From Dipteronia dyeriana (taxonomy: Eukaryota; Streptophyta; Magnoliopsida; Sapindales; Sapindaceae), in the NCBI GenBank assembly GCA_032871835.1, contig CM065297.1, positions 42,347,098 to 42,411,097 on the forward strand: a stretch of 64,000 bases of DNA. Reading direction: 5' to 3'. The position numbers and the translations under genes were made by a program. The notes beneath the pieces were generated by a model that ran no database searches, was not told the origin of the DNA, and saw only the letters and a list, made by a program, of their open reading frames with translations. How positions within the stretch are numbered: position 1 is the first letter of the stretch; every line of letters starts with the position of its first letter. Of the stretch, positions 56,057 through 64,000 are shown in pieces.

Positions 56057-57387
56057 AGCTCTAAGTAAATGATCACTAAAATAAAAAAAAAAACCATGAG
56101 TGAAAAAAATCAAAGTGTGTTAGTAACAAACAACATATAATGAGGCATATAATAAAATAATGAATAAAAAATGCATATAATATTACTCTTAAGCACATAG
56201 GTGATTGCCACCAAATTCAACAAATGCATTAACAATTATATCAACCCCATATAGGGAGGAATTGATTTCAATCACAATTATATCAACCCCAAATATGAAG
56301 GAATTGATTGTAATCACGATCCTAACCCCAATCAAGGAGGAAATAAATCAACCCCAAACAAGGAGGAATTGATCATAATCACAAGCACATCTACCATAAA
56401 TAAGCAGGAATTGCTTGCAATCTTGATCATGTCGACCCAAAAAAGGAGGAATTGATTGCAAACAGACTCATAAAATCATTACAAGATAAGTATCATGGGT
56501 TCTCAAGTTTTAATCTTTTAAACAATAATTATGCCATAATATGCCAAAGCAAATCATGTGAACATATCATAAAAGAGAACAAAGTTTAATACACAATGCT
56601 CCCCCTCAATAAATGCTCTATCTAAGATCAAGATAGAATATCGTTCACAATGATATCCATATAATCACACGCTCAAGCAAGTTTAAAGAAATCAAACAAA
56701 ATAAGTTCCACAAACTATGAGAGATACGTCAAGATTTTTAATCATTCCCATAATTCTTCTAAAATTGCCAGCAAATCAAATACACTTAAAAGCAAAACAA
56801 GTGTGTGTGTGTGAAATTGCTTCTAGCATATAATAAAGGAGTATTTGAATCATCAACATGCAAATTATATCAACATCTATTCATCTTAACTTTTTTCAAT
56901 CAATGTCAAACTGATTATCATTTTGAAAATTTTAATTTAAGAGAATATATTTCAACATACGAGCTTGTGTATACATGTGGCTCGTATTCCCATTTCTATT
57001 TTTCAACCTCAGCATTTCCAATTTTAAACTATACTCTTCTAAACTTTTTGAAGCTTTGAATCAAAGATATTTTTCATTGATTCTTTTTCAACACTCATTT
57101 GATCCTTTTTTTTATATTACTTCATAAGGGCTTTCACTCATCATATTGGTGTAGCCCTTTCATATATCAAGCAGTTGCACAACTAATATGTGTAGCCATT
57201 TTCAAAAAGGTTCTCATTGTGTTCTATAAAATTGTCGAAGCAAAATGGATACTAACCATATGTCATTTTTCATGTACTAGTCAAAAAAAATACTAATTGC
57301 ATCCATAACTTACATATTTTAAAACTCAACTTACTCAAACTAAACATGTGAGAAAAGCAATATGTGCACTTTTAAAATTCAAGTTTT
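56057..57387 (-). other. C3 spacer between pol and ORF3
   Basis: Matches 1-782 of C2 in reverse. It includes a run of worn repeats GGAGGAATTGATTGCAATCA at 56190-56470 (about seven units of 50-65 bp) and the purine block GAGGGGGAGCATTG (56596-56611, minus). No gene seen; short open frames at 56805-57296 are AT-rich noise. Confidence 0.6.
56190..56470. repeat. Tandem repeats AAGGAGGAATTGATTGCAATC
   Basis: About seven units, each with a core like (C/A)AAGGAGGAATTGATTG followed by a (A/C)ATCA(C/T)(A/G)ATT or similar and AACCCCAA. Cores at about 56253, 56296, 56333, 56365, 56403 and 56444. C2 lacks this block. Confidence 0.7.
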
Positions 57388-59576
57388 TAAAGGGAAAATC
57401 GCGCAACGGAAGCGTGAAAATTAGGGTTTGGTATAAATAATTTTTTTTCCTTTATAATAACAAGAACCTTAACCATGGATTAATTGATGTACATATAAAA
57501 AGTGTAGTACCTTTTTTTTCGTGACTATTGAACTAGTATCGAACTGAATCCACAAGATCTTCCAATCCAATAACTAATGTGAATCACCTAGGAGTGTGGG
57601 CTCCCTTTCTTTAAATTGTATACCTGAGGATGGAAAAAAACAAAATCTTCTTCGTTGTTAGTCACAATAATACTCCAAGAGAAAAACCAAGAACGTCCGG
57701 TCAATTGTGAATTATCAATCAATTTGGTTGAAACTCGCGTGAACCTTGATTCATTGTTGTACACAAAACCCTTTTGATGCAAAGGATACTAGTGTACTAT
57801 CGAAAACAAAAATGTTTCCTCTTTTCTCTATGCTTGGCCGAATTCTTCACACAATGAGTTCGACAAAGTTTTTTTTAACAGTAAAAATCAAATAAAAAAT
57901 AACTTCTCACACCAAAAACTAAGGCTTGGTCGAAATTTACAAACTATATTTATAGGTTCTAAATCCTCTCCTAAAGAGGATTTACTTGGTAGGCAATAAT
58001 CCTATTTTTAGGTGGATTTACATAGTGACCAAGAATCCTTATCCAAAACGAATTCTTTCCTACACCAAGACTCCTAATCCAACTCATTAGTGTATTTGTA
58101 AGCATATTAAAAACTTTCTAATTTGACTAGACAAATAATTCCTTTTATTTATCTATTTATCAAATATAGTCTTTAATATTAATTATACTACCAACAATAG
58201 TATAATAATGGGAGACCTTATCCTATTAGGAAAACGATTTTGACATTTAATTAAATAATTAATTAATCAACAAATTAATTAATTTCCATTTAATTAAATA
58301 ATAAAATAACAAATAATAAATTAGGCTTTTATATATTAGACTTGTCGTCCATGAAATTATATAGAAATATATAATATTTATCTTATTTTATTAAATCCAT
58401 CAGATTTTAATAAAAAGTCAACATGTGAACTAGACCCACTCTTGAAAATTGAAACAAGTCCACATGCCTTAATACAATTCTAGGTGGACCCCTAAATTGG
58501 TCCGGTAGAATATATATAGTGATCCATGCAAGTTCGTGTGGATTAGGGATCTTGGCGGGATATCTGAATTTCAGCTTCAATAGACATAACCTAATCACAA
58601 TCAACAAATGATTCACCTAGGTCCAATCAGTTAATTTTAGTTCATTCCACTAAAGAACTAAAATTGAACACTTAAATAAAGATAGAATAAGTTAATATTT
58701 CTCATTCATACCCTAGACAATCTTATTGGAGAATGTGTATCCTCGTGAAGAATATCAGAAATCGTCAAGAGCTCTTAGACCGCCTATAAAACTCCAAGTT
58801 ACCATATCTACTCATATGACCATATTTTGAACTTGGATATTTTGACTTGTTTAGAAGCCGTGTTTCAATAGACACTATTAAAAACTTAATGTTAAAATTT
58901 AATATCCAATACCTGAAAAAATCCATACGATGATATTCTACTCTCATTTAATAAATGGAGCCACAATATCCATATCTATAAATGAAGTCCTTTATCGATT
59001 AACAAATGAATAACACCAAACTATCGAGGATAGACTATGCTATATAATCGTACTCATTGATAGCTCAAATGATAACACCTGCAACCATAAGTCCATCATT
59101 TATCTCAGAATTGAGATAGAATCTATGATTGTCTTCAAGTGAAAACTCTTATCCATTGACAGTTCTATTTAAGGTATTTCAGTGTGATACAATTCAGTGC
59201 ACCCAGTGCACTAGATTCTTTTACCCAAAGGCATCACACTTTGATTATTTTAGACTCATCATAACACATTTGATCCCACTTAAATGCTAGCAAAAGAATC
59301 TACTTCTTTGACAAGATAAAGTCTCCCAACCATTATCTTAAGTTGTGAATATTATTCAAGACCAACTAAAGAATTTTGACTACCTCAAACATATCTAGAT
59401 GTATGAACAATTCTTCTTTTCTAATAGTCTTTTGGCCTAATGATTATTTACTTTTGACATTTATAATAATTAAACTATAAACGATATAAGATTTGTTAAA
59501 CTAGAAATCACTTTTTTAATATGAAAAGATTGTCAAATACATTATTATACTCTTGCTATCGAGCATAATCCCTACA
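57388..59576 (-). repeat. B5 3' LTR
   Basis: Minus strand TGTAGGGATTATGCTCG (59576) to about TTTTCCCTTTAA (57388; exact edge uncertain by a few bases because the flank is T-rich). About 2.19 kb, shorter than in B1 and B2 and most like solo LTR B4, with which it shares GGAAGCGTGAAAATTAG-type sequence near the edge. Confidence 0.85.
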
Positions 59577-60110
59577 ATATCAAACTTGCTCTATAGAAAA
59601 TGTGTCATATCGCTCATCCCTATTTTCTCAAGACGCCTATCAAAACTCTTTTGTAATGTGATCAACTAGATTATCTGTTGACACGATCTTAGTAACCGTC
59701 ACGTCATCACTGTGCACAATTTCCCTCAAAAGGTGATACTTTCTTTCAATGTGTTTCTCTCTCTTATGACTTCTTGGTTCTCTAGAATTAGCCACTGCTC
59801 CACTACTGTTATAATAGATAGTAGTCTGATGATTCGTATCAGGAACCACTTCCAAGTCAATCAAGAATTGGCAGGGCCAGACAGTTTTTTTTTAGCCTCG
59901 CATGTGACAACATACTCAACTTCCATAGTGAAATAAAAAATCCAAGATTATTGGATACTCCTCCATATGACTGCCTCTCCTCCAATAGTAAACACAAATC
60001 CTGATGTTGATCTCCTAAAGTCAGAACCTGATTGAAAATCAAAATATGTATACCCAACAAGAATTAAATCCCTTCTAGAGTATACAAGCATATATTCTCT
60101 CGTTCTCTTG
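59577..60110 (-). pseudogene. B5 RNase H, catalytic Asp changed to Asn
   Basis: VGYTYFDFQS, RRSTSGFVFTIGG and YFTMEVEYVV in one frame; the rest is at 59640-59864 in another: VPDTNHQTTIYYNSSGAVAN, SREPRSHKREKHIERKYHLL, VTVTKIVSTDNLVDHITKEF. The CDNSG box reads YNSSG (Asn codon 59808-59810), a change of Asp. The domain normally degrades the RNA strand of the hybrid; here it is inactive. Confidence 0.85.
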
Positions 60111-61100
60111 AGATACTTGAAAATATGTTCGACTGCCGTCCAATGATCAGAACTAGGCTTCTATTGAAACCTACTAACTATGCCCACAACAGAACAAATA
60201 TCTGGTCTAGTACAGAGCATTGCATACATAAGACTTCCAACTGCCGATGCATATGGAACCCTATTCAAGAATGTCTCTTCATGCTCATTCTTAGGAACTT
60301 GCTCCTTAGAAAATTTGATTCCATGTCTAAAAGGTAACATACCTTTCTTGGAATCTTGCATGGAAAACCTAGACAAGATTTTATCTATGTATGAAGCTTG
60401 GGATAATGCAATCGTTCTATTCTTTCTATACCTTATTACTTGGATACCAAGAATATAACTTGCTTCCTCTAAGTCATTCATATCAAATTGTTTAGCTAGC
60501 CATTCTTTTACTGATGTCAATACATCCACATCATTTTCGATGACTAGTATATCATCAACGTAAAGAACTAGGAAAACCAACTTGTTGCCTTTAATCCTTT
60601 TGTATACACAAGGTTCATCAAGGTTTTGAATAAATCCAAAACTTTTCACGGCTTGATCTAACCTTATGTTCTAGGATTTGGATGCTTGCTTCAATCTATA
60701 TATGGATCTTTACAACTGGCATACCATTTCCTCGTGGCCTTTTTCGATGAATCCTTCTGGTTGCATCATGTAGATACTTTCGTCAAGACTTCCATTAAGA
60801 AAAGTTGTCTTGACGTCCATTTGCCAAATCTCTAGGTCTAGAGATGCCGCAATGCATAAAAGTATCTTAATGGATTTGAGCATGGCCATAAGAGATAAGG
60901 TTTATTCATAATCGATGCCTTCCTTCTGTGTATAACCTTTAGCTACCAATCTAGCTTTAAAAGTTTCCACCTTTCCATCCATACCTCTTTTCCTTTTGTA
61001 TACCCACTTGCACCCAATAGGTTTTATCCCTTTAGGCAAGTCTACTTGAGACCATACTTTGTTTTGAACATAGATTAAATTTCAGATTATCTACTAACCA
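60111..61100 (-). pseudogene. B5 reverse transcriptase, YVDD kept
   Basis: Best-preserved RT of the family. An open piece 60161-60649 has KSFGFIQNLDEPCVYKRIKG, LVFLVLYVDDILVI (YVDD at 60551-60562), WLAKQFDMNDLEEASYILGI, ALSQASYIDKILSRFSMQDS and SAVGSLMYAMLCTRPDIC. Upstream with stops: [39 protein letters not shown] and WQMDVKTTFLNGSLDE. The sequence gives a good view of the family ancestor. Confidence 0.9.
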
Positions 61101-61992
61101 TCCCACTACGATGGGGTATGGTAGATTGTTGATCTTATATTGGTACATAAAAAATTGTATTTCGTTGTAAAACCTCTTGTGGAATTGTATCTCTTGAAAA
61201 CTCATTCAGGACAATTTTACTTTTAGGCACAAAATTATTCATATAGTCCTTTTCCAGAACTTTAGCATTTGTCAAAACAAATACTTTAAGATCTGAAGGA
61301 CAATAGGAATAGTATCCTTTTATTCCTTTTGGACACCCTACAAATATGCATGTTTCTGAACGGGACTCAATCTTTTCTTTCTTTCCATTTAACATGTGCG
61401 CAGGACATCCAAATATCTTTAAGTGTTGTAAACTAGGCTTTCGCCCAGTCCCATTGTTAATAAGATATTACTGAAACTTACCAGATAGATATTCTTCACC
61501 ACGATCAGACTTCAAGATTTTTATGCGTTTCTCAAGCTGATTTTCTACTTCTGCTTTAAATGCTTTGAACATGTCAAAAGCATCTGACTTATGTCTCATG
61601 AGATACATATAGCCAAATCTTGAGTAATCATCTGTGAAAGTGATGAAGTACTCATATCCATATTTAGCTTGAATGCTCATAAGACCACACACATCAATGT
61701 GTATCAATCCTAAACATTCAGTGGCTCTTGTGCCTTTGGTCATGAGTGACCTTTTGGTCATCTTACCTTCCAAACAAGATTCACAAGTTGGTAGATCATT
61801 AACCTTTAAGTCACTTAAAGGTCCAACACTAACCAATCTTTTGATCCTATTAAGGTTAATATGACCTAGACATAAATGCAATAGGTAGGTTTCATCTTTT
61901 GATAATTTTTCTCTTTTATGATTAGTTTGTGTTGATTCTGTGTCTAACAAGTGAAAGATATTTCTATGCAAGTAGAATAAGCCATTTTCCAA
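61101..61992 (-). pseudogene. B5 pre-integrase and integrase with internal deletion
   Basis: Open at 61468-61992: LFYLHRNIFHLLDTEST, TYLLHLCLGHINLNRIKRLV, CESCLEGKMTKRSL, then LIHIDVCGLM (first Asp), FTDDYSRFGYMYLMRHKSD and KSDRGEEYLSGKF (second Asp). After LINNG the sequence jumps to GRKPSLQHLKIFGCPAHM (61440), so the TPQQNGVAERRN segment with the catalytic Glu, roughly 60-70 residues, is deleted. The C-terminal part at 61135-61395 is open (CIFVGCPKGIKGYY, FVLTNAKVLEKDYMNNFVPK). Confidence 0.88.
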
Positions 61993-62957
61993 TGTACCTT
62001 TGCAAACAAATTTGTTATTCTTACTAAGAATAAAACCTTTATTAAAAGTAACCGAATATCCAAAATTATTTAGATAAGAAACCGAAATTAAATTCCTCTT
62101 GAATTGTGGTACATTATAAAAGTTTTATTAAATCTAAATGCCAACTAGAATCAAGGTTGACTCTAATATCTTCCACTGCACTAGTATACACCAATGCTTT
62201 GTTGCCTAAGTGCAAGTTGAATTCATTCTTATTAAGTCATTTCCTGTCCCAAAACCTTTTCCACTTAGGTCTAACTTGTTTTTTCTTCTGTTGTTACTTG
62301 ACCTTTTGACAGGTCTTAAAATGAGCAACTTTACCAACCATATGAATCTCTTGCCTCTTGCCTTTCAAAATAATTTTTTTGGTGCTTTAAACATCTTGTA
62401 TCAGGCCTTGCAAGGTGTATTCCTTATTGTTCAAGGTGTATTTAAACTTGAACAAACCAAAGGAATCCGACAGTGAGTTAACAATCATGTCAAGTTTTCG
62501 TCTCACCATTTATCTCAGCACCTTTGAGTTCATCAATATTAAGATGTGCTATGACTTTCATCATGTGATCTTTCACACCCTGTCTAGGTTTTATCCTAAG
62601 ATTCATAAAAGCAGTCATTGTTTCTCTCTTAGTCGTCATAGACCTCATAGCAAACATCTCCTCTAGAGACATCATTATATCGGCAACAGTCTCTATTCCT
62701 TCATGTTGTTGTTGCAACATGTTGGATATGATGGTCATAATGTAACATTTAGCCATCTCATCTGAAGACTCCTACTGCTGATACTCATCTCTTTGCTCTG
62801 AGTAGATTCATTAGTAGGAGTAGGTGGTTTAGAAATAGACAGAAAGAACTTATGGTTTTTCAACTTACAACAACAACCAAATTTTCCTTTTCCATGTGAC
62901 ATAATTATCACCAGTTAAAGTATTATCTTTTTGGATTTTGATTAGGGATTGGGTCAT
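61993..62957 (-). pseudogene. B5 gag and protease remnant
   Basis: Gag starts at 62957 (MTQSLIKIQKDNTLTGDNY, VTWKRKIWLLL). An open piece 62490-62756 reads AKCYIMTIISNMLQQQHEGI, SLEEMFAMRSMTTKRETMTA and VKDHMMKVIAHLNI. Towards the end RPKWKRFWDRK is followed by LNKNEFNLHL (about 62215-62265), the same join as in B1 and B2, with no CFLC half-knuckle and no D-S/T-G motif. Protease C-terminal and pre-integrase sequence runs on to 61993. Confidence 0.82.
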
Positions 62958-64000
62958 GATTTCTTTATATTAACAAAAATTATATAAATAAATAATCATG
63001 ATAAAGCACTTTCAAATATTTATCTTGAATTAAATAAAATAATTCAATCGTAAAAATTCAACAGTGATCCAACACCCATAAATGTCATGCCTCATTTGGG
63101 AGTTCACACCATTTACTAGTTGGACTAGATCTCACCTAATTGTTAACATAACAACAAACATTTTTAATTTTAGCCTTGTGATTTTATTAACAAGAACTCT
63201 TGGGAGGATATTAATAAACTCACATTGAGTGTGTTACCAAGTTATAGACCTTCAATATATTACCTCACGAATATCCCTCATTTGGGAGTAGATACCGTTT
63301 GGGTTAATTGTCTAGTCTATCCTAGTAAGGAAGTATCTTGGCAAATTCCATTTATGAATACCCCTTGGGGGGTTATTACACTAAACATAAAGCTCAACTA
63401 AACTTGGAGGCTGTAGGTGTTCCGAAACACCTTCTCCCACTCAATTGTTTAAGGTGTGTGGTCAAATTCCATAAAATGATTTACCAAGTTATCCAATTAG
63501 ATGCCTAAATCATTCAATGCATGTTCATACCAATAGAGATATATAAGTGGAACTCCTATTCTATATGACATGTTATTAAACAATGACAAACATTGCAATA
63601 TTTACAAAAATATAAATAGCTACGATTTTTGTCCATCCTAGAAAAGCAAGTAAATTACATGTCATGGAATACAAAAAACTCCTTTCTTGGTAAACAAGTC
63701 TTCACACAACCTTCGTCGTTTGGACTCCTCGGCTGCCTCCCATAGGCTTGCGCACCTTTGGCTCCCTCTTATCATGCACACACCACAACCCCATAAAGAG
63801 CTGCCGTGCGCAGCCGATGCCATAGAAAACGTGGCCGCGTGCTCTTCGCACGCACGTTTGTTGCTATGGCTCGCACGATTCCAAACTTGTTCTAGTTGCT
63901 TCCAATTCTTTAAACCTTCTAGCCTTCGATACTTGAATGTATTTCAGAAGAATTTTAAATAAAAAGATACTTCAGTTATTTATTTATTTATTTATTACAA
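62958..64000 (-). other. B5 leader, partial
   Basis: Matches the leaders of B1 and B2 in reverse: conserved stretch 63230-63520, GC-rich block 63700-63880 with the hairpin at 63800-63814, and an (TTTA)n run at the window edge. The 91-codon plus-strand open frame at 63687 lies over the GC-rich block and is not supported. Confidence 0.75.
63800..63814. other. Conserved leader hairpin (B5)
   Basis: GCTGCCGTGCGCAGC: 5-bp stem GCTGC/GCAGC and 5-base loop, at the same place in the leader as in B1 and B2. Confidence 0.6.

Larger units (their letters stand above)
51961..57387 (-). mobile_element. C3: 3' part of a SIRE-like element (C2 family), with an insert
   Basis: Minus-strand relative of C2: LTR (51961-53545, lacking its 3' end), a 1.4 kb stretch with foreign sequence, ORF3 remnant (54990-56056) and pol-ORF3 spacer (56057-57387). 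B5 inserted at 57388, so gag and pol of C3, if present, lie right of the window. The LTR is also shorter inside than that of C2. Confidence 0.75.
57388..64000 (-). mobile_element. B5: Ty1/copia family-B element, 5' end beyond window
   Basis: 3' LTR 57388-59576, RNase H, RT, integrase, protease/gag remnant and most of the leader; the PBS and 5' LTR lie right of 64000. Inserted in the spacer of C3. It keeps the YVDD box but has lost the protease active site, the integrase Glu region and an RNase H Asp. Confidence 0.9.

Overview
This 64 kb window is plant nuclear DNA built almost entirely of LTR retrotransposons nested in one another. The evidence is Ty1/copia and Ty3/gypsy (Athila/Tat-like) Gag and Pol remains, LTRs of 1.5-2.6 kb, primer sites matching initiator-Met tRNA (TGGTATCAG) or the TGGCNCCGNTNCCGGGGA type, polypurine tracts and 5-bp target duplications. 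No host gene, rRNA, tRNA or CRISPR array was found. AT-rich DNA, dense nesting and stop-riddled frames suggest silenced heterochromatin of a large flowering-plant genome. The species cannot be named.

I use three working families. B is a Ty1/copia family with ~2.3 kb LTRs (TGTTRGGATTATGC...), lineage unresolved, perhaps Tork/TAR/Angela-like. C is SIRE/Maximus-type copia: C1 has ~1.6 kb LTRs; C2 and C3 are a second subfamily with LTRs up to 2.6 kb and an extra ORF in the env position. G is a Ty3/gypsy Athila/Tat-like group (LTR TGATC...).

Layout. 1-4914: 3' end of C2, inserted in the 5' LTR of B1. 4915-39252: B1 (+), which itself sits in the 5' LTR of G2. B1 is split by B2 (minus, 8200-34341; TSD AATGA/AGTGA). 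B2 is split by G1 (+, 11049-27904; TSD GTATA/GTACA). The 3' LTR of G1 is split by C1 (+, 18029-27682; TSD ATTAA), the youngest of the nest and the only element with both ends and a recognisable complete gag-pol order. 39253-49664: G2, containing solo LTR B4 (TSD ACAAC) and an unassigned stretch at 45717-48394. 49665-51960: LTR B3 without TSD, joining G2 to C3. 51961-57387: C3 (minus). 57388-64000: B5 (minus), inserted in C3 and running off the window.

Nothing here is an intact gene. Three features stand out. All three family-B copies that can be read lack the protease active site at the same junction, suggesting a non-autonomous lineage that spread by trans-complementation. G1 and G2 carry a coiled-coil plus CCHC module, resembling copia SIRE Gag, where gypsy pol should be. 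C2 and C3 share a third ORF resembling the putative plant transposon protein domain.
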